Assembly: GCA_017429505.1 (NCBI GenBank)
Contig: JAFROW010000011.1
Location: 140,636-204,635, forward strand
DNA from: Clostridia bacterium
Lineage (GTDB): Bacteria; Bacillota; Clostridia; TANB77; CAG-508
Reading direction: 5' to 3'
DNA: 64,000 nt
In this document: positions 54,254 through 62,514 of the stretch, piece by piece
Position numbering within the stretch: position 1 is the first letter of the stretch
Layout: each line of letters starts with the position of its first letter
Translations under genes and position numbers: made by a program
Notes under the pieces: model-generated
Databases searched by the model: none
What the model was told of the DNA's origin: nothing
What the model saw: the letters and a program-made list of their open reading frames with translations, nothing else

Positions 54254-54853
54254 ATGGCATTGCCTAACTATGAAAAGAAAGTAAACAAATCAGGAGATAC
54301 AATGACTGGTGGATTAAACATGCAAGGAAATCCAATAGGATTTGGAACTGATGGTAATATCTATTGGAAAGAAGACGGATTTGGCGACAAACTTAGAATA
54401 CTCACTAATTTTTCAGGTGGAGGTCGTGATAATGTATTGAAAATACAAAGTACAACAGGAGGAGTAGGAGAAGACCCACAAAATTGGAAAGACCTTGTTA
54501 CAATTCATGCAGATACAGGAGAAATTGATTTAATTGGAAGGACAGCTTTACAAGTAACATCATATTTAGCGGAAGGAACAGTTCGTGCTTTTAAAATTGG
54601 TAATATAGTAATTGTTGAAATACATGGAAGTATGAGAGGTCAAATGCCAGATGTTTGGACTGATTATCCAATTGCTAAATTAAACGTTCAAGCAGGGGAA
54701 AGAGCAACCTCAACAATAGTAGACCAATCAACAGGATTATGTGCAGATGCAACAATCGGTTGGGACAGTGATACTATTTATATTAATAAAAGGGGTAATT
54801 CATCGATAGATGGAGAATGGCTAAGAGGACAATTAATTTTTATTGTAAATTAA
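54254..54853 (+). CDS. Tail fibre protein
   Basis: 199 aa with KSGDTMTGGLNMQGNPI, the repeated motif of phage tail fibres, and a beta-rich receptor-type C-terminus. GAGGTGATG precedes the ATG. Confidence 0.75.
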   Translation: MALPNYEKKVNKSGDTMTGGLNMQGNPIGFGTDGNIYWKEDGFGDKLRILTNFSGGGRDNVLKIQSTTGGVGEDPQNWKDLVTIHADTGEIDLIGRTALQVTSYLAEGTVRAFKIGNIVIVEIHGSMRGQMPDVWTDYPIAKLNVQAGERATSTIVDQSTGLCADATIGWDSDTIYINKRGNSSIDGEWLRGQLIFIVN

Positions 54854-54910
54854 ATTTTAAAATTTGATATTTTAGTAAAAATATGATAGCGAAAGGAGAC
54901 AAGGCAAAGC

Positions 54911-56068
54911 ATGAAAATAACGGTAAAAGAAAATAGAGAATTAATAATGGTAAATGCAAGGAACACACAGAATGAAAATGATGTAGAAACCTTGCAAATA
55001 AGTGTACCAGAAAAATACGAAGATTTTTATAAGAAGATAGTTTTTATAACAGATGACGGAGTAAAATGGGACTTAATAGAAAACGATACATATAAACTAC
55101 AAAGAAATATAACAAAATATGATAGTGTTAAATTTTATATATGGCTAACAAAAGATGAGCAAGATTTTAGAAGTATAGAAAAGACATTGTACTTTAATAA
55201 AAATCATGAAGTAGATGGAGAAATAACACCAGAAGAGCAAACTGATATGGAAAGAGTTATTTCTATATTAGAAAGTGAGATAACAAAAGTAGAAAATCTT
55301 GAAAGTCAAGTTGATAACAAATTAACAGAAATTGATACAGCAATCGATGAGGTAAATAGTGCAATTCAAGAAACACAGAATTTAGATTTAGATGCACAAA
55401 AGGTAAATAAAACAACAACAATAACAATAACTAAAAAAGATGGCACAGAAAAAAGTGTAAGCATATTAGATGGACAAGATGGAGTAGATGGACAAGATGG
55501 AGCAGACTTACAATTTATATGGCAAGGAACATCTTTAGGAATAAAAACAACAGACCAAGAAGAATATACTTTTGTAAACTTACAAGGTGTGCAAGGCCCT
55601 ACAGGGCTACAAGGTGAACCATTTACAATTAAGAAAACGTATTCAAGTGTAACAGAAATGAACGCAGATTTTAACAATATGAAACTAGGCGATTATGTAA
55701 TGATAGCAAGTTCAGTTGAAGTTGAAGATAATGCAAAGTTGTATACAAAAGGAGAGAGTCAATGGATTTTCATTACAGACTTTTCAGGTGCAACAGGTAT
55801 TAGAGGAGAAACAGGACTTACACCAAATATTCAAATAGGAACTGTAACACAAGGCTCTAATTTTAGTGTAACAAGAACAGGTACAAATGAAAATCCTGTA
55901 CTAAACTTTACAATGGTAAAAGGAGATAATGGAACAAACGGACAAGATGGATATACACCACAAAGAGGAACGGACTATTGGACATCTTCTGACATATCAG
56001 CAATAGAAAGTTATTGTGCTAACTATATAGACGCAAATATTACACAAGCGATTGGAGGCGAGTATTAA
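54911..56068 (+). CDS. BppU-like baseplate protein with collagen-like segments
   Basis: 385 aa. An N-terminal domain (about 1-115), a coiled coil (120-165), then short collagen-like Gly-X-Y tracts (GQDGVDGQDGAD, GPTGLQGEP, GATGIRGETGL, GDNGTNGQDGYTP) separating small beta modules. Such tracts trimerise fibres. It overlaps the next start by one base. Confidence 0.75.
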   Translation: MKITVKENRELIMVNARNTQNENDVETLQISVPEKYEDFYKKIVFITDDGVKWDLIENDTYKLQRNITKYDSVKFYIWLTKDEQDFRSIEKTLYFNKNHEVDGEITPEEQTDMERVISILESEITKVENLESQVDNKLTEIDTAIDEVNSAIQETQNLDLDAQKVNKTTTITITKKDGTEKSVSILDGQDGVDGQDGADLQFIWQGTSLGIKTTDQEEYTFVNLQGVQGPTGLQGEPFTIKKTYSSVTEMNADFNNMKLGDYVMIASSVEVEDNAKLYTKGESQWIFITDFSGATGIRGETGLTPNIQIGTVTQGSNFSVTRTGTNENPVLNFTMVKGDNGTNGQDGYTPQRGTDYWTSSDISAIESYCANYIDANITQAIGGEY

Positions 56069-57708
56069 TGACTTTAACACAATTGTTTACAGCAATAGCA
56101 AATCAAATAAGAAGAATAAAAGGAACAAGTGGAACAATAGTAGCTGAAAATTTTCCAACAGAAATGTCTAGTATAGAATTAGGGAATTTAAGCAACGAAG
56201 AATATGCAGAAGCAAATAATGATTTAGATGATATATTTGAAGGGGTAATTATACCAAATACATATCAACAAATAGAATACATACAATTGTCAGGAGAGCA
56301 ATATATTGATACAAATTACGCATTATGGACAAATACAAATTGGAAAATAGAATATAAATTCGATGTCAATGAATTTTATGATTATAATAATATGATAGGT
56401 TCATTGGAGACATATAATGCTAATAATGAAATCTGGATACCATCTGATGGCAACTACTATATTAGATTTACTGGTGTAGCTAAAACTTCGTTAGGGATAT
56501 TAGAATTAAATATTCCATATACTATTATACATGACAACACAGGAACTAATTTATTAAATTATGTAAACGGCGAATTAGTGCAAACATCAAATAAAGCTAA
56601 CACATCTTTGAATTATAAATTAGGATTAGGACATAGAGAAGGTGCAAAATTTTTAAAGGGTAAAATATACTATGCTAAATTTTGGAATGGCAATGAATTA
56701 GTAAGAAATTTTGTCCCTGTAATAAGGAAATCAGACAATAAAATAGGATTATATGATTTAGTGACAAATGAATTTTATATGAATGCAGGAACTGGAAGTT
56801 TTATCGCAGGGGGAAATGTTGATATTTTGAATACAAAGATAAAAAATATATTAGAAGAAAAAAATATAAAAGCATTACCCGAAAATATAAAGAAAGATAT
56901 AAATATTTTAGGAGTAACTGGAACATATGTGGGAAATTTAACGGATACAGAATATGCAAAAGCAAATGCAGATTTAGACAATATATTATATCAAAGTGAG
57001 AATGTTTTACCTGATGCTTACCAGCAAGTAGAATATTTAGAAAGCACAGGTACACAATATATTAATACCGGAGTATCTTATGCTAACGATTTATTAGTAA
57101 AGGATAAAGTTTTGTATACTGTTTTAGATGAAGAATTAAGTACAAGAACAATCTATAGAATAAGTGGTGTATCTGCAACATTATACTGGGGAGTTGGCAA
57201 AAGAGGTAATACGTCAATATGGACTTGGTGTGCAGGTAGTGTCACAAGTGTTCCTGTTCAGACACATACTAAATACAATTTGGAAATTAATATGTCTACA
57301 AATGAAGTGTATGCAAATGGTGATTTAGTAGGGTCAAGGACAACAACGTCTACAGGAAGTGGAAATATGTATTTATTTGCTAGCAAAAATGCAACCAAAG
57401 ACGAAGTCAATTCATTTGAATATGATATTAGAAGATATAGAACTGAATTTTATAAAAGCGGAATACTTATTAGAAATTTTGTACCATGTTATCGCAAAGC
57501 AGATAATGAGGCAGGAATGTATGATACTGTAAATGGTGTATTTTATACTAATGAGGGCACAGGAGATTTTGTTGTTGGAGAAGATGTAGATGTATTAAAT
57601 ACGAAAATAGAGAGTGTATTAACCGAAAAAGCAATAAAATTAATACCAGAAAATATTAAAAGTGGTGTAAACATTTTAGGAATAATCGGAACATATACAG
57701 GAAATTAA
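56068..57708 (+). CDS. Tandem LamG-like receptor-binding protein
   Basis: 546 aa made of an N-terminal linker and two copies of a unit of about 255 residues. Each copy begins LxNEEYAEAN/LTDTEYAKAN, has a lectin-like jelly roll (Y-Q-Q-I/V-E-Y, GEQYIDTNY / GTQYINTGV) and ends RNFVP..RK.DN..G.YD, LPENIK/IPENIK, GxxGTYxGN. LamG folds bind glycans. Last structural gene, so likely the tip adhesin. Confidence 0.8.
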   Translation: MTLTQLFTAIANQIRRIKGTSGTIVAENFPTEMSSIELGNLSNEEYAEANNDLDDIFEGVIIPNTYQQIEYIQLSGEQYIDTNYALWTNTNWKIEYKFDVNEFYDYNNMIGSLETYNANNEIWIPSDGNYYIRFTGVAKTSLGILELNIPYTIIHDNTGTNLLNYVNGELVQTSNKANTSLNYKLGLGHREGAKFLKGKIYYAKFWNGNELVRNFVPVIRKSDNKIGLYDLVTNEFYMNAGTGSFIAGGNVDILNTKIKNILEEKNIKALPENIKKDINILGVTGTYVGNLTDTEYAKANADLDNILYQSENVLPDAYQQVEYLESTGTQYINTGVSYANDLLVKDKVLYTVLDEELSTRTIYRISGVSATLYWGVGKRGNTSIWTWCAGSVTSVPVQTHTKYNLEINMSTNEVYANGDLVGSRTTTSTGSGNMYLFASKNATKDEVNSFEYDIRRYRTEFYKSGILIRNFVPCYRKADNEAGMYDTVNGVFYTNEGTGDFVVGEDVDVLNTKIESVLTEKAIKLIPENIKSGVNILGIIGTYTGN

Positions 57709-57726
57709 TTGGAAAGGGAAAAAGAT

Positions 57727-58047
57727 ATGGAATTTATTACATTAGGTCAAATAGGTGCAGGAGTAGCACTCATGTTTGGAATAATTAAATTTATAGAGTA
57801 CATATATAATTTATTAAGGAAAAGTACACTAGATAAGATTGACAAAAACGCAAAGGCTATTGAAGAATTAAAAGCAGAAGTAGGTGTACTCAAAAGTGAA
57901 ATGCAAGATGATAAAGAGGAAAGAATAATAATACTTCAAGGACTGCTAGCTTGTTTAAAAGGTTTACAAGAGCAAGGCTGTGATGGAGCAGTAACAAAGA
58001 GTATTTCTCAAATAGAGGATTATTTAATGAAAAAATCTCACGATTAG
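57727..58047 (+). CDS. Putative holin / phage membrane protein
   Basis: 106 aa: one N-terminal transmembrane helix (GQIGAGVALMFGIIKFIEYIYNLL) and a coiled coil. It lies immediately before the lysin. GAAAGGGAAAAAG precedes the ATG at 57727. Holin function is inferred from place and topology. Confidence 0.65.
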   Translation: MEFITLGQIGAGVALMFGIIKFIEYIYNLLRKSTLDKIDKNAKAIEELKAEVGVLKSEMQDDKEERIIILQGLLACLKGLQEQGCDGAVTKSISQIEDYLMKKSHD

Positions 58048-58058
58048 GAGGGAGTAAA

Positions 58059-59294
58059 ATGAGTAAAAAGAAATTAATATATATTATAGTATTATTATGT
58101 ACGATTGTAATAGGGATATTTTGTAAATTAAAAATGCCAAATAGTGAAATAAACAAAAACATTGAGCAGGTCCAGACAGAATTAATAAAAGAAATAGTAG
58201 TATCAGAAGAAACACAATCAGAAGTAGCTGATACAAAAAATGCAGTAGAGAATGGTGGAAAAGTAGAGACAAAAGAAGTCGCAGTAGCTTCAATAAAAGA
58301 AGAGGAAGAAGTAACAGATGAGGGAGCAGATGAAAGCTTACTTGAAGCCGATGGACTAGTAGAACAAGAGAATATTTCTTATGATGGAGATAACGCAGGA
58401 AAAGGACTTGATTTATTAGGAAAATGGCAAGGACTTACATATTACTCACAAGCAGATAGTAGATGGGCAACAAAACTTTATACCTCTACAAATAATCATT
58501 CACAAACAATGAAATCTAGTGCTTGTGGACCAACTTGTTCTGCAATGGTAGTATCAAGTGCAAAAGGTGCTATACTTCCAACTACTCTTGCAAGTTTGTC
58601 AGTAGATAACGGATACAGAACAGCTTCAAGTGGAACAGCTTGGGCTTTCTATCCATTCGTAGCAGATTACTTTGGATTTAAAGAATATTATAAAACTGAT
58701 GATTTTAACAAAGCTATGACATATTTGTCACAGAAGAACGCAGTAGGATCATCTAAATATTATATAATATGTAGCTGTGGAAGTGGACTATTTACAAGTT
58801 CAGGACACTACATAGTACTTGCAAGTTTAGATGGAAACACAATTCGAGTAATGGACCCATATTTATATAATGGTAAATTTAATACAGCAAGCAGAAGAAA
58901 TGCTAACGTAGAAGTAAAAGGCACATCAGCTTATGTAAGCAAAGCTAACTTTGAAAGGTATGCCAACGCAAAGAGCTTTTGGATATTCTCAAATGACAAA
59001 GGAAATGAGCAGTCAAATAACAATCAAGTTAGCAAAACCAATAAAGAGAATACTTCTAAGAAATCTACATCAAAAAAATCAACTAAAAAGAAAGTTAAAA
59101 ATACTGTAGGAAAGAAAAAGACTCTTAAAAAGAAATGCTATTTATATAAGAAGAAAAATCTTTCAGGGAAGAAATATACTTATAAAAAGAATACAAGAGT
59201 TAAGGTATTAAAAAATATTTCGTCTAAGATTGACTACGTAAAAGTAATCGCTACGGGAAGAAAAGCATATATAAATGTTAAATATTATAAATAA
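58059..59294 (+). CDS. Putative lysin: signal-anchor, C39-like cysteine peptidase, SH3-like end
   Basis: 411 aa. An N-terminal uncleaved-looking anchor (LIYIIVLLCTIVIGIFC) and acidic linker (to about 110) precede a C39-type peptidase domain: Cys in SSACGPTCSAMVV, His in SSGHYIVLASL, Asp in RVMDPY. A lysine-rich linker and an SH3b-like domain (CYLYKKKNLSGKKYTY to VKVIATGRKAYINVKYYK) end it. Position after the holin makes it the endolysin candidate; peptidase rather than amidase chemistry is unusual. Confidence 0.75.
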   Translation: MSKKKLIYIIVLLCTIVIGIFCKLKMPNSEINKNIEQVQTELIKEIVVSEETQSEVADTKNAVENGGKVETKEVAVASIKEEEEVTDEGADESLLEADGLVEQENISYDGDNAGKGLDLLGKWQGLTYYSQADSRWATKLYTSTNNHSQTMKSSACGPTCSAMVVSSAKGAILPTTLASLSVDNGYRTASSGTAWAFYPFVADYFGFKEYYKTDDFNKAMTYLSQKNAVGSSKYYIICSCGSGLFTSSGHYIVLASLDGNTIRVMDPYLYNGKFNTASRRNANVEVKGTSAYVSKANFERYANAKSFWIFSNDKGNEQSNNNQVSKTNKENTSKKSTSKKSTKKKVKNTVGKKKTLKKKCYLYKKKNLSGKKYTYKKNTRVKVLKNISSKIDYVKVIATGRKAYINVKYYK

Positions 59295-59298
59295 AATT

Positions 59299-59338
59299 AG
59301 AGGTAGTTTAGGGTAAAATCTAGGCTACCTCTTTTTTA
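59299..59338 (+). terminator. Terminator of the late operon
   Basis: AGAGGTAG (59299-59306) pairs with CTACCTCT (59325-59332), followed by T6. Confidence 0.85.
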
Positions 59339-59408
59339 GTTGAGTAATTTGTTTAACTTGAAATAAAAATGCCTTAAAACGGATTCTCAAGTTAATTTTT
59401 TTTACTTC

Positions 59409-59452
59409 TTCGACAAACTTCGACAGACTTTGCAAAAATAATGTAGTATAAT
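59409..59452 (+). promoter_or_regulatory. Tandem Spo0A boxes and promoter of the spo0E-like gene
   Basis: TTCGACAAA (59409-59417) and TTCGACAGA (59419-59427) are 10 bp apart and match the 0A box (complement of TTTGTCGAA). TATAAT (59447-59452) starts 28 bp after the second box, the same spacing as box to TAGAAT upstream of host spoIIAA. The stretch TTCGACAGACTTT is identical in both. Confidence 0.7.
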
Positions 59453-59472
59453 AGAATAAAGAGGTGATTAAT

Positions 59473-59628
59473 ATGTTATTAAATTTTCTTATCTGGATTA
59501 ACAAAAGAAAATTGGACAAGATGATTACTTCAAATTATACATACGATGAAATATTAAAGCAGAGTCAAAAGTTGGATTGGTATATTAATATATGGTATAA
59601 AAATGAAATTAGATTTAAATACAAATAA
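59473..59628 (+). CDS. Spo0E-like aspartyl-phosphate phosphatase
   Basis: 51 aa. The C-terminal helix has SQKLDWYINIWY, close to the Spo0E family S-x-x-L-D-x-x-I-x-x-Y/W-Y signature; these small proteins dephosphorylate Spo0A~P and delay sporulation. GAGGTG precedes the ATG. It is the last gene before attR, transcribed apart from the late operon, so it fits a lysogenic-conversion role. Confidence 0.7.
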   Translation: MLLNFLIWINKRKLDKMITSNYTYDEILKQSQKLDWYINIWYKNEIRFKYK

Positions 59629-59635
59629 AAAAAGT

Positions 59636-59656
59636 TACTGCACCCCTACTGCACCC
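59636..59656. promoter_or_regulatory. Integrase arm-site candidates, right end
   Basis: Two direct copies of TACTGCACCC (59636-59645, 59647-59656), matching the left-end pair at 18274-18295. Confidence 0.6.
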
Positions 59657-59699
59657 TTATATATGTCAAAGTACTGATAAATATAGGAATGTAAATGGT

Positions 59700-59710
59700 C
59701 ATCAGCACCA
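59700..59710 (+). repeat. attR core (11-bp direct repeat)
   Basis: CATCAGCACCA, identical to the tRNA-Leu 3' end at 18140-18150. Confidence 0.85.
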
Positions 59711-59718
59711 CTGACATG

Positions 59719-59756
59719 AAATCGAACTTTGAAATTATTCATAAGTTCGATTTTTT
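59719..59756 (+). terminator. Original tRNA-Leu terminator
   Basis: An 11-bp stem AAATCGAACTT/AAGTTCGATTT followed by more T, starting 8 bp after attR. Before integration it would have followed the tRNA directly. Confidence 0.8.
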
Positions 59757-59955
59757 ACGTTTCAAAAAAATGGTGCATTATAGAAAAAAATGGTTCTTTT
59801 CTAAATCGTGATGTGATTTACATAAATAGGTTGTATTAAAGAAAAAGGTACCAAAATCTGTAATACAAGTATTTTTAAAATATTACTTGATATTTTTCTA
59901 ATTTTAATGTACAATATACAATATGAAAATGTATTAAAAGGAAGGATAAAATTAA

Positions 59956-60396
59956 ATGGACGAACTTACAGATGTGTATAATGACTTAATTATGGAACAT
60001 AGTATGAATTCTTACAACAAAAAGAAAATAGAAAATCCTACATTCTGCGAAATGGGACATAATCCAAATTGTGGAGATGAAATAGAAATCCAATTAAAAT
60101 TAAATGATAATATAATCGAAGATATGGCATTTACAGGACATGGATGTGCAATATCACAAGCTTCTACTTCAATAATGATAGATACATTAAAAGGAAAAAC
60201 AATCGAAGAAGCAAGAGAGATTATTAGTATTTTTATCCATATGATAAAAAGAGAAACAAAAAATGAAGATGACCTAAAAAAATTGGAAGATGCTATAGCA
60301 TTTAAAAATGTATCAAATATGCCTGCCAGAGTTAAATGTGCTTTACTTGCTTGGCATACAATAGAAGATTTATTAAACAAACAAGAAAAAAAGTAA
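59956..60396 (+). CDS. NifU/SufU-like iron-sulfur scaffold protein
   Basis: 146 aa. The three conserved cysteines are visible: NPNCGDEI, GHGCAISQAS and ARVKCALLAWHTI. SUF-type U proteins assemble or shuttle Fe-S clusters with a cysteine desulfurase. It starts 8-9 nt after AAGGA. No sufS is nearby; stand-alone gene. Confidence 0.9.
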   Translation: MDELTDVYNDLIMEHSMNSYNKKKIENPTFCEMGHNPNCGDEIEIQLKLNDNIIEDMAFTGHGCAISQASTSIMIDTLKGKTIEEAREIISIFIHMIKRETKNEDDLKKLEDAIAFKNVSNMPARVKCALLAWHTIEDLLNKQEKK

Positions 60397-60482
60397 TTAA
60401 TTTCGATAGGAGTAATTAGTATGAAATAATTGTTTTTTTATACTATGTGTGCCTTCGAGAGAAACGAGGAATGAAATTTAAT

Positions 60483-61103
60483 ATGAAAGAATTTTGGAAG
60501 TATTTTATAAAAAATATAAAAATAGTTATATCAGATTTAAAAAGCAAAGATAAGGAAAAAAGAAGAAAACAAATTCCGAATACATTAACTTTAATACGAG
60601 GATTTTTAGCACCTATAACAATTATACCAGCAGTTCTAAACAAAAATATTTATTTAGCATTTGTCTTAATTGCTTTATGCGGATTAACAGATTGTTTTGA
60701 TGGTTGGTATGCAAGAAACTATAATGCTCAAAGTGAATTTGGAGCCGACTTAGATGCTATATGTGATAAATTATTTGTGCTTACATTAACTTTCCCATTA
60801 GCATTTGAGTATACAAGTTGGATTGTTTTAATACTTGTTTTAGAATTAATTATCTCAATAATAAATTCACATTATAGACTTAAAGGCATTGATGCAAGGT
60901 CATCTTTAATAGGAAAAGCAAAAACAGTAGTTTTAGATTGTTCAATAGCTTTATGTTATTTTGATTATATTATTCATATTCAAGATTTAGCTATAACGAT
61001 TGTAACAGTTATGACAAATATTATGCAATTTATAACAATAATTGACTATATTCTAAAATATAGAAAAGAAAGAATTAATGAAGTTCAGACAGAAAATATA
61101 TAA
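60483..61103 (+). CDS. CDP-alcohol phosphatidyltransferase (PgsA-like)
   Basis: About 206 aa integral membrane enzyme. The signature D-x2-DG-x2-AR-x8-G-x3-D-x3-D is complete (DCFDGWYARNYNAQSEFGADLDAICDK). After a short charged N-terminus, IPNTLTLIRGFLAP begins the membrane domain. Likely makes phosphatidylglycerophosphate or a related lipid. The ATG at 60483 is preferred to 60471, which abuts GAGGA. Confidence 0.85.
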   Translation: MKEFWKYFIKNIKIVISDLKSKDKEKRRKQIPNTLTLIRGFLAPITIIPAVLNKNIYLAFVLIALCGLTDCFDGWYARNYNAQSEFGADLDAICDKLFVLTLTFPLAFEYTSWIVLILVLELIISIINSHYRLKGIDARSSLIGKAKTVVLDCSIALCYFDYIIHIQDLAITIVTVMTNIMQFITIIDYILKYRKERINEVQTENI

Positions 61104-61152
61104 AGATATGTTTAAATGTTGATGAAAAAAATATTAAATGAGGAGAAAAACT

Positions 61153-61953
61153 ATGAATAATGAAATAAAAAACAGAATCATAGCTATATCAGGAGAACCA
61201 GTTAGTGGAAAAGGAACAACAATTAAAAAAATTGTTGAAGAGCTAAAAAAAGATGGATACTCTGAAGAAAAAATACATATTATTACTACAGGTCAGCAAT
61301 TTAGAGAATTTTTTGAGAAAATAATTGAACTTATTAGAAACATTGATGATCCACAAAAAATGGATGAACTATCAAAAAATGAAGAATTACGTAAAGTATT
61401 TGAATTTCAAGAATTCAGAGATATTTTAACTAGAACTATAACTAAAATAAAAAATAGTAATATTAATTTAGATAATGTAAGCAAAATAGCTGAATTAAAT
61501 GATAGTGAAGTTTTTGATGAAATAAGAGATGTTATAGATAAATTGATTGATGGTAATACAAAGGCAATGGGACAAAGAATAAATGAACAAGAAAGACCAA
61601 ATGAAGTATGGATTTTTGATTCTAGAATGGCGTTTAATAGTATTCCAGAAGCTTTTTCCGTAAGACTTATTGCTAATTCAAAAGTTGCAGGAGAAAGACT
61701 ATTTAATGATAAAACTAGAGGAAAAGAAGATAGATATGATACAGTTGAAGAAGCTGAAAGAGCAAGAGAGGAACGTAGAATAGCAGAAATTGAAAGATAT
61801 AAAGAAATCTATGGAATTGATATAGAAGATGAAGAAAACTATGATTTAATAATTGATACTTCTTTTTTAAGTGTGGATTATATAGCTAAAAGTATTTTAG
61901 AAGCAGAAAGAAAATATAGAAGCGATATAATGCAAGAAGGAGAAGTTCATTAG
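61153..61953 (+). CDS. Cytidylate kinase-like P-loop protein
   Basis: 266 aa. It starts with IIAISGEPVSGKGTTIKKIVEEL (Walker A GEPVSGKGT), and later has WIFDSRMAFNSIP and DKTRGKEDRYDTVEEA, like Cmk2-type (d)CMP kinases. A long helical insertion (about 65-140) separates the motifs. GAGGAG precedes the ATG at 61153. Confidence 0.75.
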   Translation: MNNEIKNRIIAISGEPVSGKGTTIKKIVEELKKDGYSEEKIHIITTGQQFREFFEKIIELIRNIDDPQKMDELSKNEELRKVFEFQEFRDILTRTITKIKNSNINLDNVSKIAELNDSEVFDEIRDVIDKLIDGNTKAMGQRINEQERPNEVWIFDSRMAFNSIPEAFSVRLIANSKVAGERLFNDKTRGKEDRYDTVEEAERAREERRIAEIERYKEIYGIDIEDEENYDLIIDTSFLSVDYIAKSILEAERKYRSDIMQEGEVH

Positions 61954-61960
61954 CTAAAAC

Positions 61961-61989
61961 TTGCAAAATATGTAAAAAAGTGGTATAAT
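61961..61989 (+). promoter_or_regulatory. Promoter of the 62048 gene
   Basis: TTGCAA (61961-61966), 17 bp, TATAAT (61984-61989). The leader holds a GTCGG-GAAA-CCGAC hairpin with a GNRA loop near 62015-62028. Confidence 0.7.
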
Positions 61990-62047
61990 AATAATAGTTA
62001 CAATATCAGTAGTCGGGAAACCGACGACACGCCTTAAGGAGGATTTT

Positions 62048-62347
62048 ATGCGCTTAATAACAAACATTGAAGAAAAAGACCCTATCTACCAGACGATTAA
62101 GAAAAACAACATTGAGGGAATGGATTTTAGGATTGTCAAAACGATGAGAGAATTCATCGAGATTGTGGATGATCCACGCAGGGATACAGTGCCTCAAAAC
62201 CACCACGATTGCTTTACTATTGCATGCGCTGAAGAAATACTGAATTGGTTCAAAGAGAAAAAAGAGCATGCAAAAGGAGACGTACAGGCTTATAAATGGG
62301 CGTGTTCACAGATGGGAATGAAGGAGGACTTTAGCATTTACAGCTAA
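62048..62347 (+). CDS. GC-richer orphan hypothetical protein
   Basis: 99 aa, soluble, no family recognised (features: IYQTIKKNNIEGMDFRIVKTMREF, NHHDCFTIACAEEILNWFKEKKEH). AAGGAGG precedes the ATG. Higher GC, its own promoter and a long perfect terminator, like the gene at 3871, suggest a recently acquired single-gene cassette. Confidence 0.75.
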   Translation: MRLITNIEEKDPIYQTIKKNNIEGMDFRIVKTMREFIEIVDDPRRDTVPQNHHDCFTIACAEEILNWFKEKKEHAKGDVQAYKWACSQMGMKEDFSIYS

Positions 62348-62367
62348 TGATTCCTCCAGCCAATCAG

Positions 62368-62422
62368 ATGAGCCACCTAGAAGGGATTATTATAATACTT
62401 TCTAGGTGGCTCATTTTATGTT
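62368..62422 (+). terminator. Strong terminator after the orphan gene
   Basis: A perfect 15-bp stem (ATGAGCCACCTAGAA with TTCTAGGTGGCTCAT, arms 62368-62382 and 62400-62414) followed by TTTTATGTTTTT. Confidence 0.85.
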
Positions 62423-62514
62423 TTTAAGTAGTAATAATTTTAAAGAGAAATTTTTCTTGCAAAGAAATGTTTTCTATGTTAAAATATGCTATATAAATGT
62501 AACGGAGGAATAAG

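Noticed and set aside
54171-54853. Phase-variable fusion of the small ORF to the downstream fibre through the TA run
   Set aside because: A two-base contraction would align the frames, but an in-frame TGA before the fibre ATG blocks a fusion.
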